Assembly: GCA_949288715.1 (NCBI GenBank) | Contig: CASELH010000051.1 | Location: 1-60,817, forward strand | Length of the DNA stretch: 60,817 bases | DNA from: an uncultured Bacteroides sp. | GTDB taxonomy: Bacteria > Bacteroidota > Bacteroidia > Bacteroidales > Bacteroidaceae | Direction: 5' to 3' | Part shown: piece after piece, positions 52,037-60,817 of the stretch | Layout of the letters: the number at the start of each line of letters is the position of its first letter | How positions within the stretch are numbered: position 1 is the first letter of the stretch | Notes under the pieces: model-generated | Seen by the model: only the letters and a program-made list of their open reading frames with translations | What the model was told of the DNA's origin: nothing | Databases searched by the model: none | Translations under genes and position numbers: made by a program

Positions 52037-52732
52037 ATGGGAAAGATAAACCAAGGCATCCTGGGAGGATTCTTGGGAAAAGTAGGTACTGTAGTAGGCA
52101 GTACATGGAAATCCATCAATTACATGCGGGCATTGGCCGTGAACGTGCATGACGCAAAGTCGGAAAAACAATTGTGCCAGCGCGGCAAATTCCGCACAGT
52201 GGTAAACTTCACCAAAACCATCACCCCCTTCCTGCGGGTAGGCTTCCAGGAGCACGAAGAAGGGCGGTCGGCAGTAAACGCCGCCACCTCCTACCTGATG
52301 CTCCATGCCGTGGAGGGCTGCGCCGACGACGCGACACTGAACTTCGACAAGGTGCGCGTAAGCCAAGGCAGCCTGACGGCGGCGACAGACGCCACGGTGC
52401 AAGTGGCAGCCGGCAAAGCCACCTTCAGCTGGACGGACAACAGCGACACGGGCGACGCGCAGGCCACAGACACGGCCATGGCACTGGCCTACAACAAGGA
52501 CAGGCAGGAAGCGGTGTACCGCATGGCCATAGCCACCCGTGCCGACGGCACCGCCGAACTGACGCTGCCCACGAATTGGGACGGCGAGGCGCTGGCCATC
52601 TACCTGGCCTTCTGCAGCGCGGACGGGCAGCATGTGTCCAACAGCCTCTGCCTGCAGAACGACGCGCCGAGCACTGCCCCCGGCGGCAGCGGCGGCGAGG
52701 ATGAGGACGACGGCGACCATCAGCTGGGGTAA
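52037..52732 (+). CDS. DUF6266 family protein
   Basis: 231 residues. The start MGKINQGILGGFLGKVGTVV and STWKSINYMR is typical of DUF6266. The middle and C-terminal parts are beta-rich with alternating Thr/Ala (LTAATDATVQVAAGKATFSW). The tail is GGSGGEDEDDGDHQLG, the same ending as the HU-like protein at 8296-8790. Function unknown. It lacks a signal peptide. Confidence 0.85.
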   Translation: MGKINQGILGGFLGKVGTVVGSTWKSINYMRALAVNVHDAKSEKQLCQRGKFRTVVNFTKTITPFLRVGFQEHEEGRSAVNAATSYLMLHAVEGCADDATLNFDKVRVSQGSLTAATDATVQVAAGKATFSWTDNSDTGDAQATDTAMALAYNKDRQEAVYRMAIATRADGTAELTLPTNWDGEALAIYLAFCSADGQHVSNSLCLQNDAPSTAPGGSGGEDEDDGDHQLG

Positions 52733-52783
52733 AAAAAATCTGCGTGAAGCAGACTGACGGGTAAACACCATTACCCCACAAGA

Positions 52784-52848
52784 GGCGCGGGTCTTGCAGC
52801 CGTGCACGGAGATATGTCAAAAGCCGTGCACCCTGCGGGATTCGCGCC
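52784..52848. repeat. long imperfect hairpin after the DUF6266 gene
   Basis: GGCGCGGGTCTTGCAGCCGT ... GTGCACGG pairs imperfectly with CCGTGCAC ... TTCGCGCC around a ~14-base loop. No T-tract. The rest of 52733-52991 holds the -7 box of leuS. Confidence 0.55.
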
Positions 52849-52909
52849 TATTCTACAAATTCTACCGAATTTTGCGATTTACCCCCATACAATTATGAAA
52901 ATAAACCCG

Positions 52910-52917
52910 TATTTTTG
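52910..52917 (+). promoter_or_regulatory. -7 box (TATTTTTG) for leuS
   Basis: TATTTTTG, 75 bases before the leuS start. The leader contains four imperfect AATCATA(C/T)T repeats (about 52928-52975). Confidence 0.45.
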
Positions 52918-52991
52918 CAGGCAATAAAAATCATACTCAAATCATATTCGAAAAATCATATACTAAAATCATACTTAACCGGAACGTTTAT

Positions 52992-55829
52992 ATGGACTAC
53001 AACTTCAGGGAGATTGAACAGAAATGGCAGAAAAGGTGGGTGGAACAACATACCTACCAAGTGACCGAAGACCACAGCAAACCGAAATACTATGTGCTCA
53101 ACATGTTTCCATACCCCAGCGGGGCGGGACTGCATGTAGGCCACCCGCTGGGCTACATTGCCAGCGACATCTATGCGCGCTACAAGCGCCTTTGCGGATT
53201 CAACGTGCTCAACCCTATGGGCTACGACGCCTACGGACTGCCTGCCGAGCAGTATGCCATACAGACGGGGCAACACCCTGCCATCACCACGGTGAAGAAC
53301 ATCGACCGCTACCGCGAGCAGCTGGACAAGATAGGCTTCTCCTTCGACTGGAGCCGTGAGATACGCACCTGCGACCCCGAATATTACCACTGGACGCAAT
53401 GGGCCTTCCAGAAGATGTTCAACAGCTACTACGACAACGACCTGCAGAAGGCACGCCCCATAGAGGAATTGGTGCAAAAGCTGGCAAAGGCAGGCACTTC
53501 GGAATTGAATGCCGCCTGCTCCGCAGAACTTTGCCTCACGGCCGACGAGTGGAACGCCATGAGCGAAAAGCAGCAGCAGGAGACGCTGATGAACTACCGC
53601 ATTGCCTACCTGGGCGAAACGATGGTGAACTGGTGCCCGCAGCTGGGCACAGTGCTGGCCAACGACGAGGTGGTGGACGGCGTGTCGGAGCGCGGCGGCT
53701 ATCCCGTGGTGCAGAAGAAGATGCGCCAGTGGTGCCTGCGCGTGTCGGCCTACGCCCAGCGCCTGTTGGACGGACTGGACACCATACAGTGGACCGACTC
53801 CCTGAAGGAAACCCAGCGCAACTGGATAGGCCGTTCGGAAGGTGCGGAAGTGCAGTTCAAGGTAAAGGATAGCGATATAGAGTTTACCATCTTCACCACA
53901 CGTGCCGACACCATGTTTGGTGTCACCTTCATGGTGCTGGCTCCGGAAAGCGAGTTGGTTGCCAAAGTTACCACACCCGAGCAAAAAGCGGAGGTGGACG
54001 CTTACCTGGACCGCACCAAGAAGCGCACCGAGCGCGAGCGCATCAGCGACCGCAGCGTGACGGGCGTATTCACGGGCTCGTATGCCATCAATCCCTTCAC
54101 CGGCGAGGCAGTGCCCATCTGGGTGAGCGACTACGTGCTGGCCGGATACGGCACAGGCGCCATCATGGCCGTACCGGCACACGACAGCCGCGACTATGCC
54201 TTTGCAAAGCACTTCAACCTGCCTATCATCCCGCTGGTGGAAGGTTGCGACGTCAGCGAAGAGAGCTTCGACGCGAAGGAAGGCATCGTATGCAACTCAC
54301 CACGCAAAGATGCCGTGCCCTATTGTGACTTAAACCTGAACGGCCTGACCATCAAAGAAGCTATCGCCACCACAAAGAAATACGTGAAAGAGCATGGCCT
54401 GGGCCGCGTGAAGGTGAACTACCGCCTGCGCGACGCTATCTTCAGCCGCCAGCGCTACTGGGGCGAGCCCTTCCCGGTGTATTACAAGGACGGCATGCCC
54501 TACATGATTTCCGAAAGCTGCCTCCCGCTGGAGTTGCCCGAAGTAGAGAAATTCCTCCCCACCGAAACAGGCGAGCCCCCCTTGGGACATGCCAAGAAGT
54601 GGGCTTGGGACACGGTGAACAACTGCGTTGTGGAGAACAGCAAGATAGACAACCAGACCATCTTCCCCCTGGAACTGAACACTATGCCGGGCTTTGCAGG
54701 CTCCAGCGCCTACTACCTGCGCTACATGGACCCGCACAACCACACAGCACTGGTCTCCAAAGAGGCCGACGAGTATTGGCGCAACGTAGACCTCTACGTG
54801 GGCGGCACGGAGCACGCCACGGGGCACCTCATCTACTCCCGCTTCTGGAACAAATTCCTGCACGACCTGGGCATTTCGGCCGTGGAAGAGCCCTTCCAGA
54901 AGCTGGTGAACCAAGGCATGATACAGGGGCGCAGCAACTTTGTGTATCGCATCAAAGACACCAACACCTTCGTCTCCCTCGGCCTGAAAGACCAATATGA
55001 CACCACGCCCCTGCACGTGGATGTGAACATCGTGCAGAACGACGTGCTCGACGTGGAAGCCTTCAAGGCCTGGCGTCCGGAGTACAACACTGCCGAGTTC
55101 ATCCTGGAAGACGGCAAGTACATCTGCGGCTGGGCGGTAGAAAAGATGTCCAAGTCTATGTACAACGTAGTGAACCCCGACATGATTGTAGAGAAATACG
55201 GCGCCGACACCCTGCGCATGTACGAGATGTTCCTCGGCCCCGTGGAGCAGTCCAAGCCGTGGGACACGAACGGCATAGACGGCGTGCACCGTTTCCTGAA
55301 GAAGTTCTGGACACTGTTCTACGACCGCACGGGCAAGTATCAGGTGACCGACGAGCCGGCCACCCGCGAAGAACTGAAGTCGCTGCACAAGCTCATCAAG
55401 AAGGTGACGGGCGACATCGAGCAATTCTCGTACAACACCAGCATCAGCGCCTTCATGATTTGCGTGAACGAGTTGGCCGCCTTGAAGTGTAACAAGAAGG
55501 CTGTGCTCGAGCCGCTGGTCATCGTCCTGGCTCCCTTTGCCCCGCACGTGTGCGAGGAGCTGTGGGAAACGATGGGACACACCACCTCGGTATGTGATGC
55601 CCAATGGCCTGCCTGGAATGAGGAATACCTGGCAGAAAGCGCGGTGAACTACACCATCTCCTTCAACGGCAAGGCACGCTTCAACCAGGAGTTCCCCGTA
55701 GACGCCAGCGCTGACGACATACAGGCCGCCGTGCTGGCCGACGAGCGTTCCGCCAAGTGGCTGGAAGGGAAGTCCATCCTGAAGGTCATCGTGGTGCCCA
55801 AGAAGATTATCAATATTGTAGTGAAATAA
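52992..55829 (+). CDS. leuS: leucyl-tRNA synthetase
   Basis: 945 residues. Class I HIGH-type motif is HVGH in [12 protein letters not shown] (about 42-53); KMSKS is exact in [10 protein letters not shown] (about 717-726). The CP1 editing domain ([33 protein letters not shown]) is present. Longer than the ~860-residue E. coli enzyme, as usual in Bacteroidetes. Confidence 0.97.
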   Translation: MDYNFREIEQKWQKRWVEQHTYQVTEDHSKPKYYVLNMFPYPSGAGLHVGHPLGYIASDIYARYKRLCGFNVLNPMGYDAYGLPAEQYAIQTGQHPAITTVKNIDRYREQLDKIGFSFDWSREIRTCDPEYYHWTQWAFQKMFNSYYDNDLQKARPIEELVQKLAKAGTSELNAACSAELCLTADEWNAMSEKQQQETLMNYRIAYLGETMVNWCPQLGTVLANDEVVDGVSERGGYPVVQKKMRQWCLRVSAYAQRLLDGLDTIQWTDSLKETQRNWIGRSEGAEVQFKVKDSDIEFTIFTTRADTMFGVTFMVLAPESELVAKVTTPEQKAEVDAYLDRTKKRTERERISDRSVTGVFTGSYAINPFTGEAVPIWVSDYVLAGYGTGAIMAVPAHDSRDYAFAKHFNLPIIPLVEGCDVSEESFDAKEGIVCNSPRKDAVPYCDLNLNGLTIKEAIATTKKYVKEHGLGRVKVNYRLRDAIFSRQRYWGEPFPVYYKDGMPYMISESCLPLELPEVEKFLPTETGEPPLGHAKKWAWDTVNNCVVENSKIDNQTIFPLELNTMPGFAGSSAYYLRYMDPHNHTALVSKEADEYWRNVDLYVGGTEHATGHLIYSRFWNKFLHDLGISAVEEPFQKLVNQGMIQGRSNFVYRIKDTNTFVSLGLKDQYDTTPLHVDVNIVQNDVLDVEAFKAWRPEYNTAEFILEDGKYICGWAVEKMSKSMYNVVNPDMIVEKYGADTLRMYEMFLGPVEQSKPWDTNGIDGVHRFLKKFWTLFYDRTGKYQVTDEPATREELKSLHKLIKKVTGDIEQFSYNTSISAFMICVNELAALKCNKKAVLEPLVIVLAPFAPHVCEELWETMGHTTSVCDAQWPAWNEEYLAESAVNYTISFNGKARFNQEFPVDASADDIQAAVLADERSAKWLEGKSILKVIVVPKKIINIVVK

Positions 55830-55842
55830 TTCATAACCATAT

Positions 55843-56739
55843 ATGGCAAACCCCAGCAAAGCAATCTTGATGCGGGAGGTGAAAGACTACCTGTACATCA
55901 CCTTCGGACTCATCAGTTACGCCATGGGATGGGCAGCGTTCTTCATCCCTTACCAGATTACCATAGGAGGCACCACGGGTATCGGCGCCATTATTTACTA
56001 TGCCACCGGTTTCCCCATGCAATACTCCTATTTCATCATCAACGCCATACTGATGACGTTTGCCATCAAGATACTGGGACCGAAATTCAGCATCAAAACC
56101 ATCTACTCCATCATCGTGCTGACCCTGCTGCTGGAGTTCTGCCAATGGCTGGTGAGGAACCCCGACGGCACCTTCCCCCAACTGATGGGCGAGGGGCAGG
56201 ACTTCATGGCCTGCATACTGGGCTCGGCCCTGTGCGGACTGGGGCTGGGCATCGTCTTTACCCGCAACGGCAGCACGGGAGGCACGGACATCATCGCCGC
56301 CATTGTGCACAAGTATCGCGACATCACGCTGGGGCGGATGGTGATGGCGTGCGACTTCGTCATCATCAGCTCCTGCTACTTCGTGTTCGGCGACTGGCGG
56401 CGGGTGATATTCGGCTTCGTGGCCCTGTTCGTCATAGGCATCGTGCTGGACTATGTGGTCAACGGGGCACGCCAGTCGGTGCAATTCCTCATCTTCTCCA
56501 AGGAGTATGAGAAGATAGCCGACCGCATCATTAAGGAGACGCACCGTGGCGTTACTGTGCTCGACGGCACGGGTTGGTACACCAAGAGCGGAGTGAAGGT
56601 ACTGGTGGTGCTGGCCTACAAGCGGCAGTCGGTAGAGATATTCCGGCTCATAAAAGACATAGACCCGCACGCCTTCATCTCGCAAAGCTCCGTCACCGGC
56701 GTCTATGGGGAAGGATTCGACCCACTAAAAACCAAATAA
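55843..56739 (+). CDS. YitT family membrane protein (DUF2179)
   Basis: 298 residues. Five or six transmembrane segments (FGLISYAMGWAAFFIPYQIT, GGTTGIGAIIYYATGFPMQY, RNGSTGGTDIIAAIVHKYRD), then the cytosolic DUF2179 domain (RGVTVLDGTGWYTKSGVKVL, IKDIDPHAFISQSSVTGVYG). Transport substrate unknown. It is 13 bases after leuS and nine before rdgB. Confidence 0.92.
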   Translation: MANPSKAILMREVKDYLYITFGLISYAMGWAAFFIPYQITIGGTTGIGAIIYYATGFPMQYSYFIINAILMTFAIKILGPKFSIKTIYSIIVLTLLLEFCQWLVRNPDGTFPQLMGEGQDFMACILGSALCGLGLGIVFTRNGSTGGTDIIAAIVHKYRDITLGRMVMACDFVIISSCYFVFGDWRRVIFGFVALFVIGIVLDYVVNGARQSVQFLIFSKEYEKIADRIIKETHRGVTVLDGTGWYTKSGVKVLVVLAYKRQSVEIFRLIKDIDPHAFISQSSVTGVYGEGFDPLKTK

Positions 56740-56748
56740 CTAAAGCAA

Positions 56749-57327
56749 ATGAAGAAGTTTGTATTCGCTACCAACAACATCCACAAGTTGAAAGAAGTGG
56801 CTGCCATCGTAGGACACCAGATTGAACTTCTCAGCCTGAAGGACATAGGTTGCCACGACGACATCCCCGAAACAGCGGACACGCTGGAGGGCAACGCCCT
56901 GCTGAAGGCACGCTACGTGTACGAACGTTACCACACCAACTGCTTTGCCGACGACACCGGCCTGGAGGTGGAAGCCCTGGGCGGCGCGCCGGGCGTCTAC
57001 TCGGCACGCTATGCCGGCGAAGGCCACAACTCGGAGGAGAACATCAAGAAGCTGCTGCACGAACTGGAGGGCAAGGACAACCGCCACGCCCGTTTCCGCA
57101 CCGTCTTCGCACTTATCATCAACGGCAAGGAGCACCTGTTTGAAGGCATCGTGCGGGGCGAAATCATCACCCGCAAGCGCGGCACCTCGGGCTTCGGCTA
57201 CGACCCCGTCTTCGTGCCCGAAGGCTTCACGCAGACTTTTGCCGAGATGAGCGAAGAACAGAAGAACAAAATCAGCCACCGCGCGCTGGCCGTAGGGAAG
57301 CTTTGCAAGTTTCTCAATACGCTGTAA
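56749..57327 (+). CDS. rdgB: non-canonical purine NTP pyrophosphatase
   Basis: 192 residues. [12 protein letters not shown] (4-15), [20 protein letters not shown] (about 65-84) and [13 protein letters not shown] (about 145-157) are the RdgB/HAM1 motifs. It removes ITP, dITP and XTP. Last gene of leuS-yitT-rdgB. Confidence 0.97.
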   Translation: MKKFVFATNNIHKLKEVAAIVGHQIELLSLKDIGCHDDIPETADTLEGNALLKARYVYERYHTNCFADDTGLEVEALGGAPGVYSARYAGEGHNSEENIKKLLHELEGKDNRHARFRTVFALIINGKEHLFEGIVRGEIITRKRGTSGFGYDPVFVPEGFTQTFAEMSEEQKNKISHRALAVGKLCKFLNTL

Positions 57328-57363
57328 AAGGCCAAATACCTTACAAAAAATTACTTTAAAGGG

Positions 57364-57479
57364 AGTGCGTCAAAACCCTCTGAACGCTTTCAAAATGTTA
57401 TATATTAGGCGCGGATTACGCGGAATAACGCGGATTTAATAAGCTTAATCCGTGAAATCCGCGTAATCCGCGCCTAAAA
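57364..57479. repeat. R2 element, right end missing
   Basis: AGTGCGTCAAAACCC start, AACGCTTTCAAAATG, core GCGGATTACGCGGAATAACG with complement to CCGCGCCTAAAA. The right terminal part (TTTTGACACACC) is absent; its place is taken by the reading frame of the minus-strand lipoprotein gene. Confidence 0.9.
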
Positions 57480-60166
57480 TCTACAGCTTCGCCGGCAGTT
57501 CCGTTGTATTTTAGTATCTTTACGGCATCTGCCCCGGCAGCCAGGTCGAAGGTGAGGTTTTCAAAATGTGTTTCCCCTTCATAGGCTGTTTCATAGACAT
57601 ATCCGGCCAGCACGATGCCATAGCCAATACCGTTGGAGCCATCTCCTTTCACAGCATAGCTCTGTATTGTGGCATCGGAAGAAAGGGTGGCATTCTTCAC
57701 CGTGATGTCTGTCTTCTTCACTTCAATGGCCGATTCATCAGTACTGTGTATGCTTCCGCCTTCTACCACCAATGTATTCTTGGCTCCCGAAGCATAATTG
57801 GAAAGATAGATGCCACTATAAGTGCCCGAAATGTTGGTATTGACCAGCTTGATGCTTGAGCCCGGAATAGTGCCGTTTTGCGTGATGCCAAACCACTTGT
57901 GGTTGATGTTGGAGTTTTCTATCACAACTTCATGCCCGTTGTTTCGTATCAGGATGCCCACGTTTTCCGAGTTGATGGTGGAATTCTTTATGGTCAATAC
58001 ATTGTTTTTAGCCTTTTCTTTATCTTCATCATTTTGGAATCCGCATGCTATGGCTATGTCTTTAGAATTAATAGTAACGCCATCGAGCAGCATGTGCGAA
58101 TTGGAATATAAAGAGATGTTCTTTTCAGTCAACTCTATCGTCCCATTGCTGAAGGTGATGTCCGAATGGTCTTTTATGGCGCCTATTCCTTGAACTTTCA
58201 GTGTATTGCCGTTCAGGTCAATGTTTTGCTTTTGAGCCAGATTCAGTACGGTAGAAGTGAGTTCTACAGTCGAGCCTAAGACAATGTCCGAAGCTTCTGC
58301 CTGGATGGCTGCACTAAAGTCATCGGCCGAAGTGATGTTTTCTATCGGAGCTACTTCATAAACCTTTGTCCTATTCTCTTCGCGGACTACCTTGGAGCAA
58401 TAGCCTTCGGCCACAAAGTTGGTGCCTACGCCTTCTGCCCTACAATTGGCGGGATTGAAGCCTACGAACTGGCCGCCGGTGATGCTGACAGAGGCTGTAC
58501 CATTCTTATAGTAGGCATCGTAGCAATTGATGACGTATTCATAAGGATGTTCAGCGGAATACTTTTGCACGACGCTGAAAGTACCTCCTTTTATTTCCAC
58601 CTTGCCATCGAAAACGTAAACAGCATGTATATTTCCCACGTAAGTGCCACTTTCTATAACCAGTGTTCCGCCGTCGCGTACATCGAAGGCATAGCAGTCG
58701 TTGTCTTTCGTATCGATAGTTCCGTTTTTCACAATAAGTGTACCTCCTTGAACGGAGATGGCAGACCAGTCTTGGCTTGATTCATCAAAAATACCTTCGG
58801 TGTTCGAGATGGTTTTCCCGTTCAAGTCGAGTTCCAAAGTCTTGCCAGCGGGCACTTCTATTTCTTCGTCTATCACAAGGTTGTTGGGCAACGTATAGCT
58901 GCCACCCGTCTGTGCAATGGCTGCAAGCTCGCTCCCGTAGAATTTTACCACGCGCGAAACGGACACTTCCTGACCGTTATTGTCTACAAGCGTCACTTTC
59001 AGCAGGGCTTCTTCGCCGCTTTTCCCGGTCTTGTTGATGGTGATTTGAGTGCTTGTGCATTCGCCATTGGCAAATACAGGTTCAGCCACTACTACGTTCT
59101 TAGCGCCATCGGCACGGGTCACGATGTCGGTAGCCGCACTGCCGTCTTCGCTTTTCAACTCTGCCACCAAGGCATGGTAGTTTTCTTCCTTCAGGCCGGT
59201 AAATGCCACTTCAATAGTCTTACTGTCGGGAGTAACCGAGAACACGTTGTTGCCGTCGGCAAACTGAATGGTGAGTTCTTTGACGCGCGGCACCACGATA
59301 GTCGTTGTCCCATCGGCCAGCGTAAAGGTAACTTTATCGGGGTCCGACGCATCTACGCTGCTGAACATGGAGTCGCCGTCATCGCCATCCGAACCCGCAG
59401 CTCCCGCAGCGCCAGGAGCACCCGTAGCTCCGGTATCGCCCTTGTCGCCTTTATCGCCCTTAGGACCGGTGGCCTTTACGCCGGTCGAAGTCCAGGTCTT
59501 GCCGCCGTCGGTAGAGATTTCCCACTCGTTGGTGTCTTTGTTTATACGCACTTGGGGGGCAATGGCATCTTGTCCGTCTTCACCATCTTGACCGTCGGCA
59601 CCGTCTTGTCCGTCTTCACCGTCGGCACCGGGTGTACCGGGTGTGCCTTGGTCGCCTTTGTCACCCTTCGGGCCGGTTACAGGCATTTTGTTTCCGCTGT
59701 CATCGGTCAGAAATTCCCCGTTCAGTGTCCAGTAATACGTTCCGTCCGTGTCTTGGGCTACACCGATAACAGGGGTTGCCCCGTCTTTTCCGTCCGTTCC
59801 GTTTACTCCGTCCACGCCATCTTTACCGTCTGTCCCGTGCTTGATGGTGATAGACTCACCCGATTGGAAGGTGATGGTGTAGCCGGTTTCCTCGCCTCCC
59901 TCTACCACAGGGGTGACGTCGGTGATGAAGTTTTTGCTTTCGAGCGCTTCTACCAGCGTCTGCAAGGACTGGATGTCGGTGTTTACCGACTTCTGCCATT
60001 CTTCGAGCGTAGTCACCCGGTTTTCCAGGTTTTCAATGTCGCTCCTTATTCCCGAATCATCGTATTCATCGGAACAAGAAGAAATTCCCAATGTGCATGC
60101 ACCTACTGCCAGGCATGCCACCCACGTCTTGCGCAACGTGCTTTTGCTCATCAAATGCTTTTTCAT
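57416..60166 (-). CDS. DUF4988 collagen-like, beta-helix surface lipoprotein, C-terminus truncated by R2
   Basis: 916 residues from MKKHLMSKST; the frame to 60301 is open but upstream. Lipobox LGISSC gives Cys31. A short coiled coil (~38-78) and a DUF4988-type unit (ITDVTPVVEGGEETGYTITF) come first. Collagen-like Gly-X-Y runs follow at ~111-130, ~165-200 and ~234-264, then Ig-like domains (~280-420) and right-handed parallel beta-helix repeats (~430-890: NGTIDTKDNDCYAFDVRDGG, VLTIKNSTINSENVGILIRN). The last 19 residues (RRGLRGFHGLSLLNPRYSA) are encoded by R2. Probably a surface adhesin or glycan-interacting protein. Confidence 0.85.
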   Translation of the reverse strand: MKKHLMSKSTLRKTWVACLAVGACTLGISSCSDEYDDSGIRSDIENLENRVTTLEEWQKSVNTDIQSLQTLVEALESKNFITDVTPVVEGGEETGYTITFQSGESITIKHGTDGKDGVDGVNGTDGKDGATPVIGVAQDTDGTYYWTLNGEFLTDDSGNKMPVTGPKGDKGDQGTPGTPGADGEDGQDGADGQDGEDGQDAIAPQVRINKDTNEWEISTDGGKTWTSTGVKATGPKGDKGDKGDTGATGAPGAAGAAGSDGDDGDSMFSSVDASDPDKVTFTLADGTTTIVVPRVKELTIQFADGNNVFSVTPDSKTIEVAFTGLKEENYHALVAELKSEDGSAATDIVTRADGAKNVVVAEPVFANGECTSTQITINKTGKSGEEALLKVTLVDNNGQEVSVSRVVKFYGSELAAIAQTGGSYTLPNNLVIDEEIEVPAGKTLELDLNGKTISNTEGIFDESSQDWSAISVQGGTLIVKNGTIDTKDNDCYAFDVRDGGTLVIESGTYVGNIHAVYVFDGKVEIKGGTFSVVQKYSAEHPYEYVINCYDAYYKNGTASVSITGGQFVGFNPANCRAEGVGTNFVAEGYCSKVVREENRTKVYEVAPIENITSADDFSAAIQAEASDIVLGSTVELTSTVLNLAQKQNIDLNGNTLKVQGIGAIKDHSDITFSNGTIELTEKNISLYSNSHMLLDGVTINSKDIAIACGFQNDEDKEKAKNNVLTIKNSTINSENVGILIRNNGHEVVIENSNINHKWFGITQNGTIPGSSIKLVNTNISGTYSGIYLSNYASGAKNTLVVEGGSIHSTDESAIEVKKTDITVKNATLSSDATIQSYAVKGDGSNGIGYGIVLAGYVYETAYEGETHFENLTFDLAAGADAVKILKYNGTAGEAVDFRRGLRGFHGLSLLNPRYSA

Positions 60167-60248
60167 GATGCAAGAGTTGTGTCTTCCCAGTTCCTCAAAA
60201 GACCTGTTACCTATTATATACACGAAGCGTGGAACTGCCGTGCCACGT

Positions 60249-60368
60249 GTGATTGAAGGTCCTAGGAAAACCCGAGTACAAGTGTGGATATAGCAGCCCA
60301 CGCTATAGCGTGAGAACCACTATGCCTTCTTCTTGTACTGCTTGAAAATTTCCTAGGTTTTCAATCAC
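60249..60368. repeat. large nested inverted repeat in the lipoprotein leader
   Basis: Outer arms GTGATTGAAGGTCCTAGGAAA (60249-60269) and TTTCCTAGGTTTTCAATCAC (60349-60368) are inverted with a small bulge. Inside are AGTACAAG/CTTGTACT and the perfect palindrome CACGCTATAGCGTG (60299-60312). It could be a leader RNA structure or the relic of an IS200/IS605-type end. Confidence 0.7.
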
Positions 60369-60435
60369 AAGATAAGCATAACGCTTCTTTACTTTGTCTA
60401 ATATGTAGTTGGAGAAAGCGCTCTTTCTCCATGCG

Positions 60436-60443
60436 CAAAAATA
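60436..60443 (-). promoter_or_regulatory. -7 box (TATTTTTG) upstream of the lipoprotein gene
   Basis: TATTTTTG on the minus strand, 270 bases before the start codon at 60166. It is the only TAnnTTTG match I found upstream, and implies a leader carrying the large inverted repeat. Confidence 0.4.
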
Positions 60444-60585
60444 GTCAAAAGAATTGAACTACTCTTGCTTTACTTTCATTTTTTTTCTGTCTCGCCTATA
60501 AAAAAAGGAGACGCGGCACGCTACGTGTCCCTTCACTTTCGAAGCGTTGTTTTTTAAGGAGCGTCGTCACGCAGGCATAGAAAGG

Positions 60586-60652
60586 CTGCCATGGTAGCGT
60601 TTCAAGGCCAGCACGGAAGCGTAGGAAAGCTACCGCGCTGGGGGTCCTACGC
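60586..60652. repeat. R7 short palindromic repeats
   Basis: CATGGTAGCGTTTCAAGGCC, AGCACGGAAGCGTAGGAAAG and CTACCGCGCTGGGGGTCCTA, similar to 30525-30602. An AGACGCGGCACGCTACGTGTC word lies at 60506-60526. Confidence 0.6.
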
Positions 60653-60681
60653 TGGGAAATGGGAATTTAACTATGTGTTTA

Positions 60682-60817
60682 CGATGGCACGCAGATGACG
60701 CAGACGGGCGCAGATTTACGCAGATTCTTAAGGGCTGCGCCATGTATCTGTCATTCTGAACATTGTTCTCCCCCGAGAACGGGGGAGGCAAGAGGGGGTG
60801 TGAAGAATCTCCTATTA
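60682..60817. repeat. R3 composite inverted repeat, left part (contig end)
   Basis: The outer arm CGATGGCACGCAGATGACGC is followed by the same 40 bases as window 1-40. It then has ~37 bases not in the first copy (containing CTCCCCCG-AGAA-CGGGGGAG), and GTGAAGAATCTCCTATTA again. Confidence 0.8.

Noticed and set aside
60167-60301. N-terminal extension of the collagen-like lipoprotein (ATG at 60301)
   Set aside because: A proper lipoprotein signal begins at 60166, and the extension is encoded by the nested inverted repeat.

Overview
The window is about 60.8 kb of G+C-rich DNA from a member of the Bacteroidales, most likely a Bacteroides relative. The evidence is a SusC/SusD pair, a BACON-domain protease, DUF4373, DUF6266, HU-like and smalltalk genes, a DUF4988 collagen-like lipoprotein, and many TTTG-N19-TAnnTTTG promoters, which is the Bacteroidetes sigma consensus. 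Both ends lie in copies of the same dispersed repeat, so this looks like one whole assembly contig broken at repeats. No rRNA, tRNA, CRISPR array or intact insertion sequence was seen.

Layout: 0.2-4.3 kb holds an SpmA/SpmB-like membrane protein, YbeY and a secreted GH2 beta-glucuronidase. 4.6-7.4 kb (minus strand) holds LOG-family hydrolase, DUF4271, hemD, rnpA and yidD. 7.4-12.3 kb is an accessory zone rich in repeats: smalltalk and HU-like genes, a PIN nuclease paired with a Cas2-like protein, DUF4373, and an S24 repressor-like gene whose 5' end is fused to a repeat. 12.5-20.1 kb (minus strand) holds an orphan SusC/SusD pair, an LRR lipoprotein and an envelope protein.

20.7-29.5 kb carries mnmG-apt-uvrC and dtd-MazG-like-deoC. 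A 2.5 kb block (DUF1349 lipoprotein, LuxR-type regulator, two tiny membrane proteins) separates the two groups. 29.5-35.7 kb holds a polyprenyl synthase, polA and an S41 protease with a BACON domain. 35.7-40.5 kb is mixed, with an A+T-rich patch of small envelope and regulatory genes, a DUF362 protein and a membrane-anchored unknown. 40.7-48.8 kb holds ychF, a RhuM-PLD fusion, an ORF6N gene, panE, lgt, an unknown gene and mutS. 48.9-51.5 kb is A+T-rich: an AAA/DUF4143 ATPase between two 146-bp direct repeats, each encoding a promoter-terminator mini-RNA, then a Phd/RelE-type toxin-antitoxin pair. 52.0-57.3 kb holds DUF6266, leuS, yitT-like and rdgB. 57.4-60.2 kb is a collagen-like/beta-helix lipoprotein truncated by a repeat.

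Two themes stand out. First, at least three families of nested inverted repeats sit in almost every intergenic gap and in several places supply codons at gene ends (YbeY C-terminus, S24 regulator N-terminus, DUF4988 protein C-terminus). Second, several small accessory modules are candidates for undescribed biology: HU-like and DUF6266 genes 43 kb apart that share promoter form, leader words and a nearly identical 3'-terminal sequence; RhuM-PLD plus ORF6N, with a 27-bp palindrome that is echoed inside the ORF6N coding sequence; the ATPase between twin mini-RNAs; and the PIN plus Cas2-like pair.
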